Made by a program: the position numbers and the translations under genes
The notes under the pieces: generated by a model
Seen by the model: the letters and a program-made list of their open reading frames with translations, nothing else
Told to the model about the DNA's origin: nothing
Database searches by the model: none
In this document: positions 33,501 through 46,000 of the stretch, piece by piece
Position numbering within the stretch: position 1 is the first letter of the stretch
Layout: each line of letters begins with the position of its first letter
From: Lagopus muta
Lineage: Eukaryota; Chordata; Aves; Galliformes; Phasianidae
DNA length: 64,000 bases
Direction: 5' to 3'
NCBI RefSeq assembly: GCF_023343835.1
Contig: NC_064438.1
Coordinates: 16,845,077 to 16,909,076, forward strand

Positions 33501-36500
33501 GAGGCATTGTTGTTGCTTCTGGCTGGGTGAGGAAGTGTGGGACCTTCCTACACTAAGGGTACGCGTGGAGGTAGGGGGAGAGGTAAAGTGAGCCTTCTTG
33601 TCCCTAGGACAGGAGATTCTTCTTGTTTTTGTGGTCTCAGGCCAGCTGAGACCCCCTCTTGACTCGGATAGCAGGACCAACATCTCTTTTTCTATAGTCA
33701 GGGTGAGGGGGTTTTGCAAGAATTTTACCCCATGCAAGCAGGAGCAGTTGGTGGACTTATCTAAGCTGCTATCTCACTGGGGATGTGCAGAGGGAGGGGT
33801 GTTTGCTCCCCACTGGTGTAACATAGCAGTGTTTGCCCTCACAGACACTCTGGAGCCCAGTGCATCACCTGCTCCTACAAGGCCAGCTCAGGACTTCTCT
33901 ACCCACTGGAGCGTGGTTTCATCTATGTTCACAAGCCGCCAGTGCACATCCGCTTTGATGAGATCTCCTTTGTCAACTTTGCCCGTGGGACCACCACCAC
34001 CCGCTCCTTCGACTTCGAGATCGAGACCAAGCAGGGCACACAGTACACCTTCAGCAGTATAGAGAGGTGGGCGCAGAGTGAGCTCTTACTGTAACATTGG
34101 GCTGTTCTCTGTCCTGCAATGCAGCTCCATTGCCCCTGTGTCCTCTGTGTTGGTCACACACGGTGGATCTTTACTGATGTAACAAGGTGATCGTTCTGCT
34201 CGCTGTGTTGAGAATGCACAGTGGGTGCCAGCGAGCTGGATCCCACCTGTCCCTGACCACCCCATCTCTCCTGCAGGGAGGAGTACGGGAAGCTCTTTGA
34301 TTTTGTCAATGCCAAGAAGCTGAACATCAAGAACCGAGGCCTCAAGGAGGTATCTGCTGCACAGGGCTGGTTCTCTGTGCCCTGCTGGAATTACTGGCCT
34401 GCAGGCTGGGGTGGGGAGATGACTGGGACCTTTTTTCTTCTCTCCAAAATTTTGCTGCTTTTTTTCCTTTCATTTTTTTTCACCTTTCTTTTCTTTCCTT
34501 ACCCTTGTAGAGGAAAAAGGTCCGTGAGATACCCCTTCCTCTTTCTCTTCTTCCTCCTCCTGGTGCAGGTTTCCTCTGCATGGCTGTGTTGGTCTCTGAC
34601 TAAACCCAGTAATTGCAGCATGATTTGCAAGAGGGGCCCCCACCTAACTCAAGTAACATCTTTGGGGAACCTTTCCTGTCCCTTTCTCTGCATCCCTGAT
34701 GAGGAGACAGGGAGACAGATGGGACACTGTGTGTTTCCCAGGCTGGCCATGCATGCATTGTAGTTTCTAGAGAATGGACTGTATGCAGATGTGTGGAGCA
34801 TGGAGAGCAGCTCTTACTCTGTCCCTCCTGCAGGGTATGAAGCAGAGCTACGATGAATATGCCGACTCTGATGAGGACCAGCACGACGCCTACCTGGAGA
34901 GGATGAAGGAGGAGGGCAAGATCCGGGAGGAGAACGCCAATGATAGCAGCGATGGGTCTGGAGAGGAGACAGGTTTGTGCTGGGGCTGCATCTGAGCCCC
35001 CACTGCCTGAGGGGCTGCCTGGTATGCTCAGGCTACTTCCTCGAGTTGAGTCCTGCTGCGTTCCTTGGTTGTCCATCTTCACCTCACACTCTGTCCTTGC
35101 AGATGAGTCATTCAACCCCGGGGAAGAGGATGATGATGTGGCTGAAGAGTGAGTAGGGGCTGGGACCGGACTCTTAACTATGGGCAGCTTTTGGAAGATG
35201 CCATGTGTGGGCAGTGTGTGGGGTGGGATGGGGCTGTGAGAATGCTGAGGAGTGCATCTGATGCAGACAGTATCGTTGTGAATGGCCTTGTAAGTGGGTG
35301 CACTTCTGGTCTGTCTCTCGAGTTCTCTTGATGAGAACTGCAGTCTGAACAAGTGCTCAGGGGCATCATGTGTGCTGATGGGAGTCAGGTTCAGCACAAG
35401 AGGAGGGGTGGATCTTGGTGCAGTTCAGCAGTGAGGCGTTGCAAATGCCTAAAGTTTACGGGAACTCAAAACGATCAGCCATGTTCGTGGAAGGAGAGTC
35501 CCCTGAGGGCTGTTAAGAGCGAACAGAGCGGTTTCAGCTCAGGAAGTCTCCGAACTGCAGGTTGCTGGAGGATGGGAGAGTTCAGGGGGAAGTCCTGCTA
35601 TGTGCTTGTCACTGCCACAACTCCCTCACCTCCTGCTTCATCTTGCTGGAGTAGAGATCTTGAGCTTTCCCTGAAACCAGGTCACTTCACACAGGTTTGA
35701 CAGCAATGCCTCGGCCAGCTCCTCCAGTGGGGATGGTGACAGTGACCGAGGTGAGAAGAAGCCAGCCAAGAAGGCCAAGATAGTCAAAGACCGCAAGCCC
35801 CGCAAGAAGCAGGTGGAGGTGAGAAGTTGCTGCTGGTAGAGTTGTGGAGATCAGGGCTCACTGCCCTTGGAATATGGATTGCTTTTCCCTTGTTTGGAGC
35901 AACACCACAGGAGATCCAGGTCACAGCACATTAGCTGAGCTGCTTCCCATTAGTCTTCTGCTGTGGTCTGATCCGATCCTACCACTTCACAGTGCTTTGC
36001 CCAGTTTGGGTTGTCCAAGCCTGGCTCTTCTGCTTCCTGCAGGCTTTTCTTCATCCTGCAAATGAGTCTAGATTGAAACTCTTCCAAAGGATATAGTGGT
36101 GTCTGAGCCTGGCAGTACCTTCTGATTGTTGGAGGACTTGCCCCCCACAGGTCCTCCACATCCTCTCCACCTACTCTATGGGTGCTTTCACTTTTTTTTG
36201 TGTGTGAGCTGACAACCCATCTCCCTGATTAAGTAGCTGAATAATTACTGGTGGGATGCAGCAGGCATCATCTTGGGGTAACCCTAAGTCTTCAGTGTGT
36301 GGGGTATTTCAAGTTTTGGTTCTTTCTGTTTCCTGCTTTCTAGAGCAAGAAAGGCAAAGACCCCAATGCTCCCAAGAGACCCATGTCGGCTTACATGCTT
36401 TGGCTGAATGCCAACCGAGAGAAGATCAAGTCAGACCATCCTGGTATCAGCATCACAGACCTGTCCAAGAAGGCTGGGGAGCTCTGGAAAGCCATGTCTA

Positions 36501-37502
36501 AGGAGAAGAAAGAGGTGGGTTGCTCTGCCAGTGAGGACTGCTAAGCCAGATTTAGGAAGGGAAGGTGGATGTCAGGAGGCCTGGGATGCTCTTGCTTGGA
36601 TCTTGCTGCTCCATTAACAGATCAGGAAAGGAGGTTGGCAGTGGGGAGCTGTCACCTCTGAGCTGGTGAGCTGTTGTGTGAGCATGGTCTCCAGGTGGTC
36701 AGGGACATGGGTGGAGATAGTGTTGGACTCAGGTGGTGCAGAGGCTCTTGTTGGCGGATGGTGCGGGAACAAAGCGCCACTAACCTGCTTTTGCTGCAGG
36801 AATGGGATCGCAAGGCAGAAGATGCCAAGAGGGATTATGAGAAGGCCATGAAAGAGTACAGCGTGGGCAACAAGTCAGAGAGCTCCAAGATGTGAGTGTG
36901 CTAAGCGGACAAGGGGACGTGGCATGGCTTCGCTGGAATCTGTCTGTCCTTAGCTGTTGTGGTGGCTGGGCCTCTCCAGGGCTGGGGGGTTGTGAGATGG
37001 GACCAGTGCACTGTCAGCAAGGTAATGCTTCTGTCTCTTCCACCCTCCCAACACATGCATAGGGAGAGGTCTAAAAAGAAGAAGAAGAAGCAGGAGAAAC
37101 AGATGAAAGGGAAAATGGAGAAGAAGGGTGCTGCCTCCAAGTCTTCGTCCTCCACCAAGTCCTCTGCCAAGAATATGAGCGAGAGCTTCAAGAGCAAGGA
37201 ATTTGTCTCCAGCGATGAGAGCTCCTCTGCAGAGAGCAAGAAGGAGGTAGTAGGGCTGTTTGGTGGTGGGCTTCACTCATTTACCTCATCCCTACAGGCA
37301 TGTGCTCCTCTTGATAGTATGCACATCCAGTCTTGTAGTGGAGGACTGAGTTTAGTCTTTGCTATAGGTACAGGAGTAGGTGGAGATGAGCTGCTCTGCT
37401 TCTACTGTCCTGACTTCCTGTTTCTTCCCACAGGACTCAGACGATGAGAGAGGCGCCAGCCCGGCCCAAAGCTCAGAGGATTCTGCGTCTGGCTCGGATT
37501 AG
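30553..37502 (+). CDS. SSRP1: FACT complex subunit SSRP1 (HMG-box histone chaperone)
   Basis: Sixteen coding exons: 30553-30606, 31351-31536, 31826-31931, 32557-32747, 32823-33053, 33137-33240, 33370-33498, 33845-34066, 34277-34349, 34834-34972, 35103-35148, 35695-35818, 36344-36514, 36800-36891, 37063-37246, 37434-37502. They total 2121 bp, 706 residues (human 709), all phases consistent. Order of parts: N-terminal domain that pairs with SPT16 ([18 protein letters not shown]), PH-like middle domain ([19 protein letters not shown]), acidic region ([18 protein letters not shown]), basic linker, HMG box ([20 protein letters not shown] to [10 protein letters not shown]), then a lysine- and serine-rich tail. 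With SPT16 it forms FACT, which loosens and rebuilds nucleosomes during transcription, replication and repair. The tail ends [10 protein letters not shown], one residue shorter than in human. Poly(A) signal 37874-37879. Confidence 0.98.
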
Positions 37503-37873
37503 TGCTGTCCCCGCTGGCTCCAGGCTGGTTCCCAGATCAGCGTGAGGACCGGGTGGGCCGGCCCGCAGGAGGGGGCCTGGCTCTTGGGCTCTGGCTGGCT
37601 CCGAACCTGCTTGGCTGCCCTTCCTCCTACCCCTGCTGCCAGGTGAGGGGAGGCACTGGAGTGGGGCAGGAGGGTGCCCAGACTCACTGCCTGAGCCCTT
37701 CCCCTCAATGCCTGGCTACAGAGCGAGGCCCTGTGGAGGGGAGGCCCAGGAGGAGCCTCAGTCCCACCTCTGCCCTGTTTCTCATCAATTTATTTTTTTT
37801 AAATACTCGGGTTTGTTTTGGTCTCTTTTTTTCTTTTTGTATTTTGGGTCCGTTCACATGGCAACTCGGATTG

Positions 37874-37879
37874 AATAAA
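37874..37879 (+). terminator. SSRP1 poly(A) signal AATAAA
   Basis: Canonical hexamer 372 bp past the stop codon, followed by a GTG-rich stretch (GTGCGTGTGGGTG). Confidence 0.85.
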
Positions 37880-37899
37880 AAACACCCGCGGCGGGAGTG

Positions 37900-40000
37900 C
37901 GTGTGGGTGCGGAGGCAGGGGGTGGACTGGGCTCCCCTTCCCCCGAGGCACAGGGGGTGCTGGGATGCCTTCCTCCCAGCATTGCCTTTCTCCCGGCATC
38001 GCCTCGGCCTCCTTGAACCACAGCCAGTGGCTGAGCTCACTCGCAGCCCATCCATTAGCAGCCCGAGCCCCTCCTGCGGGCTCCCTAATCCTGTTACAGC
38101 TCCATCAGCCTCCTAATGGAGGCCCGGCGGTCGATCCTGATGCCGTGCGGATGTTCTCTGCTCCCTGGAGAGCTGAACCGTGGCCGGGGGTGTCAGGTGG
38201 GGGGGGGGAGGGCAGGCGGCCCCAATCCCCATTCCATCAGCGTTCCCGCTTGACCCCGGCACGGCGGCCTGGCTGCGAGTCAATCGCCGCAGGGGAAGGG
38301 GAGTGAGGCGAGGGGCGAGGCCTGGCTGCTCGCTCCAGAGCGTAGGGCCAGACGTAGGTCAGCGCGGGTTTGTGGGGCCGCCGCACCCCGGGGGCGCCAC
38401 AGGCCGGGGGTCCCTTCTAGCAACCTCACAGTGGCGCACGTGGGACCCGAGCGGCCCGCAGCTCGATGGTAGGTGGAGGTGCCACGCGGCGCCGCTCTAG
38501 TTCGCCGCTCTCGCTGGTCGGCGGAGGCGGTGGCTCGGCCACGTGGGGTGGGCGCGGCCCGTGGGGGGCGCGGTCGGTGGGGAGGGGGGCGAGGCCAGCG
38601 CTCATGAATATGCAGCGGCAGCGGCGGCGGGTGAGCGCGGGTAGGGCGCGGGGTCACGGCGGGAGCGCTCCGCGGGGTACGGTACCGGAGCCGGGGGGGA
38701 GGGGCGCCGGGCGCGTGGGTGGGGTTTTCCGAGCACGCGGGTAGCGGTGGGGCTCGGGGTCCTTGAGGCGGCCGAGGCCGTCCTGCTCGCTGGGGCCGAA
38801 GCTTGGGCTGCGGAGTGCACAACGGCCGCCTCGGCCTCCCTGCGGCCCCTCCTCGTAAATCGAGCGGGGGGCTCCGTTGCCATGGCAGCGCGCCTAGGCC
38901 CGCCCGGCCACTCGAGCGGGGGCTGCGTTACCGTGGCAACGCGCGCAGGCCCCGGAGGATGGAAGGGGGGAGGGGGCACCCCTCTCTCCCTTCCCCCTTC
39001 CAGCCCCGTTCCACTCCCCCCCCCCCAACCCCCCCGCTTCCCTTCGCCTCGTCACCGAGCGGGGCCTCGTCAGCATCCCGGGGCTGCCAAGGGGTTGGGA
39101 AACAGCCTCGGCGGGGGGAGGAGGGGCGGGGGTGGGGGGGGATGGCTTCCAGATGTGCCCCCTCCGGTGCTGTTTGGCCGGGGCGGGGAGTCCAGAGGGA
39201 GAGGGGGCCGAATGGGGGGGGTGGGGGGGAAACGAAAGGGGGACCCCGCGCCGCGAGTGGGAAGGGAGGGAGCGGGGAGGAGGCGAGGGGAAGGCAGGGC
39301 AGGGCCGCGAGGAGGAGGAGGAGGAGGCACGAGCGAGTTTTTCCTGTCCCCGCAGCGCCAGTGAGTCACGGGAGCCGTGCGGCCACGCCAAACCGGGCCT
39401 GGGGATCGCGGCCCGCGCCCCTCCAGCCCCCCGTCCCGGCCATGAGGCGGCTGCGGGGCAGGTGAGGGGGGAGATGACCCTGTAGGGCCCGACGGGGCTG
39501 GGGATTGGGGCGTGGGAGCGGGCTGCTGCTGGCAGACTGGGACGGTGAGGGCTGACGTGGTGTGTTAAGGACTTCCGTGAGGCAACGGGCAGCTGGTGGT
39601 GGGGGCCAGCTCAGGTGTTGGACGCGGGGTCGGTGAGGGTCTGGCACGGCCTTTTGGGAGGCTCGCTGCATGCGGAAGCCAGCCCGGGTAAATGGGGCTG
39701 GGATACACGTGTCTACTGAGGTGTGCAAGGGACCTGCACGGTGTGTGCTGTGGCCGGGTGCTGCCGGCGGGCTGGGGCAGTGTACAAAGGGTGGTGCGGC
39801 CAAACGGAGGCTTGGCGGTGAGATAGTGGGTTGGCACGGTGTGTAATGCTGGTTTGAGCGAGTGAGAAGCCAGCACCACGATGCAGCACGCTGCATGTAC
39901 GGCAGAGACTGAGGGCGTGAGGGTGAATGGGGCGGTGGGTCCCAGAGGACAGGGTGGACTAATGTTTTTCAGTGACAGTTCTCCCCTCTCTCTTCCGCAG
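37900..40000 (+). promoter_or_regulatory. TNKS1BP1 CpG island and untranslated 5' exons
   Basis: 38150-39560 is CpG-dense. It holds GC boxes and two near-identical CCGTTGCCATGGCAGCGCGC / CCGTGGCAACGCGC blocks (38876-38943), which resemble RFX-type X-box sequences. A clear acceptor at about 39991-40000 (TCTCTCTTCCGCAG) opens the first coding exon. No protein-coding match was found inside the island. Confidence 0.55.
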
Positions 40001-40047
40001 GGGCTGACTGCACGCTGAGTCTGCTGAGCGTTAGCTCCAGCTTCACC

Positions 40048-43000
40048 ATGGCCTCCCAGCCCCAGTCCCTGCACCCTCCGTTGCCTTGTGCCTCTGGAGG
40101 GGCCGGACTGGTGGCTGGAAGCCCTGAGAAAGGTAAGAACTCCCCAGACCTGTTCACGTGTGTTTTTACCCCAAAGTGAAACGTCTCCAGGGGCTGTTGC
40201 GTTTCTCCAACTCTCCACGTTTCTCCTCATCTCTCTCCCACAGGCAGTCCTCGCCCCAAGCCTCCTGTCCGGCCCAAGCCCCGTGTGCTGCCCAAGCCAG
40301 CCGTACCTGCCAAACCCTGCCTGCCTCACCCTCCACCAGCACCGCGACACTCTCGTCCTGAGCTGCCCTCAGCAGAGAAGATAAACCGCCTGGCAGGACC
40401 CCAGCCATACAGTGGGGGCGGCTCTGGGGTGGCCCTCAGACGCCCCTCTTTCACCATCAAGTCACCTGAGACCCCTAATGGGAAGGGGCTCCCATGCCCA
40501 CCAGTTTTGAGTCCTGAAGACTCGTGTTCAACTGCCAGTGATGAGGTGCCCCTGGCCCCATCGACACCCTCCCGCAAAGGTCCGGCTCCCTTTAAGGTGA
40601 CGCCAGTGCCTGTGGCAACCAAGATGGAGCGATTTCCAGGCACCACCGTGGAGGAGATTCTGGCCAAGATGGACAGCAAGGAGGGTCCGGGAAGCCCTGA
40701 CCGGGCCCGCCTCTCTCCCTTTTGCCCCGATTCTTCTTCTCGCTTTGGCTCCAAGACCTTCACTGCCTTCCGGAGACGCCCCAGTGGGGAGGCAGATGGA
40801 GACTCCCCTGGTGAAGCCCGCCAACTGCTCCAGCAGGCTGAGGGAGAGCTGGGGACAGGGGGTGACAGATACCCGATGGTAGAGACGAGGTGAGGAGCAG
40901 AAGATCGATCCCAAGGATGGGGACTCATGTGGAAGGCATTAGTGGGCAGTTCTAGGGATGGAAATTAATGGAGCTGGAGGGGGACCTGAGGTCTGGTCAC
41001 CAGCGCAAGGCTGCTGTTCCTCCTAACCAACAGTGCCTTGAGCTGCCTTCGTGGGAAGGCTTGGTCACCCGCGACAGCTCTGGTGGTTTATTAAAACCAC
41101 AAGAATGGGCTGGCCCAGCTGAGGAACTGCCTCCATGCTTGCAGCCGTCTGGGGCTGGAACCTTGCCAGGCAGCACTCCACTGCCCAAGCACGGAATAAC
41201 AGGGGGTTACTGCCCCTGGGAAATGTTCCCCCTTTTCCCCACTCTCTCTATTTTATTTTTACTAGTCTGCTCCAGAGCAAAGAGGCCTCAGATCTGTGGG
41301 ACTCCTGGCTGCAGGATGGGCTGGTTGAAAGCCAGCGCTTGGCTGTGCTCCCTAAAGCTGGGCACCTCTGGGAGCAGGGCAGGGGCTATTTTAAACCAGA
41401 GTGTGAGAAACTTGCACTCCAAAGGATGAAAAACTTTCCAGAAAAGGGGTTGTAGCTGATTTGCCTTTGCAATCCTAACCTACCTGATAATTCAGGGCAT
41501 GTTTCGAGTGCCCCTTACAGAGAGTTAAGGGCTGATTGTGGTCCTCGTCCAAATCCTTCTGCGGCCAGAGCTGGATGGTCTGGGGTTGGGAGGTGCATGC
41601 TTGTGGGAGGAAGAACGGGGCGCACACCATGTTTACCCCCTGCCTGTTTTTCTCTGGCAGCAGCTCCTCCCCAGCCGGCCCGAGCTGTGCCGGGGACCCC
41701 TGTGGACTCCAGAGGCCACCATCTCCCCCTGACGTGAGTTCTCGCCGCACCCTCCTGCGTCGCGGCCGCTCCACTCCTGGGCTCTCTCCTTCGGGGCTCT
41801 CCTGTCTCCTCCGGGGCTCCCTCTCTGCGGGGTGCGTGTCTCTCCTTTCTCCTTCGGGTGCCAACTGCTCTGGGGAAGGTGGGTGACTCCACTGCAGCCC
41901 CATCTCCCTCATTGGGTGCCCAGGTGCTGGGCTGGGCTCTTGGAACAAGAAGCTGAGTTTCAGTTCTGGTGCCGAGGTGGGGACAGGGAGAAGCTGTGAG
42001 TCACCAGCTGAGATTTGGTGACGGGCAGGTATGTGGTAGGCGGGCCCATTCCACTTCCCTGCCATGCCCCCTCCCCATGCTCTGGAGTGATGATAGAGAC
42101 ACTAAAGGTGGCAGGACTACTGTGGAGAATTAACCCTTAACAGCTCTAGTTAGGGTTTGGCCCACCCTTGTCAGGGTGATGCCGTTATGCCTTGAGGGTG
42201 CCCAGGCCCATGCGGAGAAGATTATTAGGGTGGTGGTATTTTTATTTCTTCTTGCTTCAGTTCTTCCTCTCCATATCTGTCTCTGCACGTTGATGATTGG
42301 CGGGCACCAACAGGGCTGCTGAGGCAGAGGACCAGGGCTCTGGGCACTGCTTGGCCCTGCCCCGAAGGGCATGCAGCTGGAATGGGAACTTCTGGGAGCT
42401 GCCGAGGCTGTGTCACCCAGGAAGCAGCTCTGGTGCTGGCATGATGTGCGGGCACCTCTTGTCCACAGGGCTTAGGGGAGATGGGGCTAGGGACTATGAT
42501 TGTCACCGTACGTTGGAGCTGTGCTGGCAGAGAGGGGCTGAGAACTGTGGCTGGGTGATGCCTGGGAGGTTCCCCTTGAGTGACGTGACTCTCCTCCCTG
42601 TTCTTTTTCCAGCTCTCCTCTCTCCAGCTTGGACCTCCTGGCTCCCCAAGATCCCCTGCTTGCCCACCTCCAGGAGCTCCTTTCCAGCCTGCTGAGCCTT
42701 CTGCCTCAGCCCCTGGTTCCCCTGATGCCCCCCCAGAGCTGCTGGCCCCTGGATCCCCGACCATGGCCCCTGAATCCCCTGAATCTCCAGCTCAGCCTCC
42801 GACTGAGGAGCTCTTGGCCACCTCCATCCAGGCTCCAGGTGCTCCCTCATCTGTGGTTGAGCCTTGGCTTGGTGCCTCCCGCTCCCCAGGCTCCCCACAC
42901 ACCCCCAGTGAGGGATCCCCCACTCCTGCCAGCCCCTCCACATTGGGCACACCCCAGCTACCCCCTAGAGCCACCTGCCCCCCTGGCTCTCCCGAGTCTG

Positions 43001-46000
43001 CCACCGAGCCTGAGCCCTCACCTCCCCCAAGCCCACCCCCTGAGCTCCCTGCTAGAGCTTCTCGCCCTCCAGGCTCCCCTGGGGGTCCCGATGACTCCCC
43101 TGTGTCCTCTCGGACTCCTGAAGGTCCTGATTTCAGCCTTTCTCCCTCAAGCAGAGACTCAGGGCTGCGACGCTCATCAGAGGGGGTGCTGCGGCCCCCT
43201 CCCAGTGAAGGGCAGGGCATGGGGTTGCTGGGGGGTTCACTGGGTGCCCTGCCCCAGCCTGGAGACCTGCCAGCAGAGCACTTGCTGAGCAGCGAGTCCA
43301 GTTGGAGCCTTTCCCAGTCCTTTGAGTGGACGTTCCCCACACGGGGGGTGAGGGGGCTGCCATCCCCACCCAGGTCCCCCATCCAGGAGGCAGCTGACTC
43401 GGGGCTGTCTGAAGAGGATGAGTCAGACAGGGAGGGTGCAGCCACTGGATCCCATGGGGACAGCGGGAACACAGATGGGCCTGGCCCTGCAATGACCGTC
43501 AGCTGGGGAGCAGAGGGGGCTCCATGCCCGGGGGGTCCTGTGGCTCAACAAGAGGCTGAGAGCTCGGAAGAGGAGGAGGGAGAAGAGGCAGAGCTGAACA
43601 GCACCGAGCTCCATATAGTGGAGCCTAGCTTGGACTCAGCTGAGCCTGAGCCCCCTGTCAAGGCTGCCCCATCAGATCCAGCCCCCACCGAAGCTGACGC
43701 CTCCTGGGAGCCAGCGGGCGACTCTCCTGCAAGCCTGCAGGGCCTCGGTGGGCCGGGCCAGGATGAAGGCTCCTCAAAGGGCCCTGATGCCCACACCGAC
43801 CCACGTTGGCTGACCGAGCTGCTGGCATCACCTAGGGCCCGCACATCAGGACGTGACCCTCTGAAGGCCGAGGAGCAGGAGGTGAGGGAGCGTGAGGCTC
43901 CGTGGCACCAAGGGTTAACGGCACGTTGCGTGCAGCGGTGCGGTTGCGCGCCTTTCGGTGCAGCAGAGCTGTCTGACGAGTTGGGTGGAGGCTGAGCAGG
44001 AGCGTGCGGTGCCTACGGGGAGAACTGGGGTGGGGCGGGGAGCTGTGTGCGCACTGGAGAACCATGGCTGGTGAGTCGGGGACCACGGCCATCCTCCGGA
44101 GGCTGCTGGCCAACCTGGAGCTGCGGGATGAGCTGGAGAGGGCTCAAAGTGCTGCGGGGTCAGAAGGACGGTGGGCAGGCACAGTGGCTGTGAGTACAGG
44201 CAGCTCACGAGGCTGGGGGGTGAGCAGTGGGACCTGACTTCCCTTTGGAGAGGATTATCCTTGGATATTCCCCAGTCCTTTTCAGACTATCCTCTGCGGT
44301 GTTTCTCTAACCCTTTCTCCTCTTTGACTCTCTTTCTCCAGGGCTTGCTTGGCTGGTCACGGAAGGACCTATGCAGTGAATTTGGCATTGGGAGATCTCA
44401 GCAGGCCGGTGCTTTTGACTGGAGCCATAAGGCTGTGGCCAGACAGGGGGACTGGCCTGGTGAGATGGAGCAGGATCAAAAGTTTAGGACCAACTCAAGC
44501 AGGAACAACAGTTGCAGTATCAGTGATATGAACCAGCAGGATAGAGCCTTTGCTGCTGCTGAAAGGGACTGGAGCAGCAACTACAAAGGGACAGAGCTGA
44601 TGGGGGATACGAGGCTTGGCAGCAGTGACTGGCCCAAATCTCACGGTCCGGGGGAAAGCTGCCTGCAGGATCAAGACTTCAGCAAACCCACATGGGGCAC
44701 TGGGTATGGCTTGGACAGTGCAGGCAACAGAGAGGAGGTCAGCTCCGGGAAGGCTGAATGGAGCAGTCCCTACAGCGTGGGACATGGCCAGCAGCAGGAC
44801 AAGGAGCTGAGCTCCAGGCAGCCCGGCTGGGCTGGCAAGTACGGCTCTGGGGACCTGGAGACTCACAGTGGGGATGCTGCACCTGTGTGGTCTAGTGAAT
44901 ATGGCAGTGGTGATGCAGGCATCAAGGACAGGGAGGTCACCTCGGACTGGACCAGTAAATACAGTAGCAGGGATGCTGAGACCAAGGACAAGGATTTTAC
45001 TCTAGGCTGGGCTGGCAGATCCAGCACAGGGGAAGCTGAGACCCCGGACAAAGAGTTTTGCTCCAGCAGGTCGGCTTGGGATGGCAAATACAGTACCAGA
45101 GACATGGAGAGCCAAGACAGGGAGTTCAGCCCCAGCAGACCAGCCTGGTCTGGTGAATACAGCACCCAAGACATGGAGAGCCAAGACAGAGAATTCAGCC
45201 CCAGCAGATTGGCTGAGGCCAGCGAATACAGCAGCAGGGACATGGAGATCCAGGACAGGGAGTTTAGCCCCAGCAGGCCAGCCTGTGCTGAAGAGCACAG
45301 CACCAGTGATGTGGAGAGCCAGGACAGAGAGTTCACCAGCAGCAGACCCACCTGGCACAGCGAGTACACCAGCAGGGACATGGAGAGCCAGGACAGAGAG
45401 TTCAGCCCCAGCAGACCAGCCTGCATCAATGAATACAGCACCAGCGACACGGAGATCCAGGACAGGGAGTTCAATCCCAGCAGACCCACCTGGCACAGTG
45501 AGTACAGCAGCAGGGACATGGAGAGCCAGGATAGGGAGTTCAGCCCCAACAGACCAGCTGAAGCCAGTGAGAACAGCGCCAGGGATGTGGAGGCCAAAGA
45601 CAGGGAGCTCAAATCCAAAAAACCGGCCTGGGATGATGAATACATCACCAAGAACATGGAGAGCCAGGACAGGGAGTTTGGCCCCAGCAGGTCAGTCTGG
45701 GCCAGCGATTACGACTCTATGAACACCAGAAAGGGAGAATTTAGTTCCAGCAGGCTGAGCTGGGCTGGTGAATGCAGCATTGGCCAAACCGAACTGGCTA
45801 ATGCTTTTGGCGTCAGAAAAGAAGACTTGCCTGGCTTGTGTGTCCCCAGTTGCCCAGACCAGGAATCCAGCTGGGGGAGCACTGACCAGCAGGAGAGCGG
45901 CACCAGGGACTGGGCTGAAGAGCTGCGCCTTGGAGGAGCTGAACACCAAAATCAGTTTGGTATCATTGGGACAGAGCGAGGGTCTGATCTCTCCAGCACT

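Noticed and set aside
41200-41460. Possible extra TNKS1BP1 exon after TTTTTACTAG at about 41265
   Set aside because: The acceptor looks good but the following frame ends in a stop without a donor in the right phase and matches nothing known; the 41661-41733 exon fits the phase better.
44863-45657. Leu/Ser-rich minus-strand frame that looks membrane-like
   Set aside because: It is the reverse of the TNKS1BP1 repeat exon; the repeated hydrophobic look comes from complementing Asp/Glu/Ser codons.
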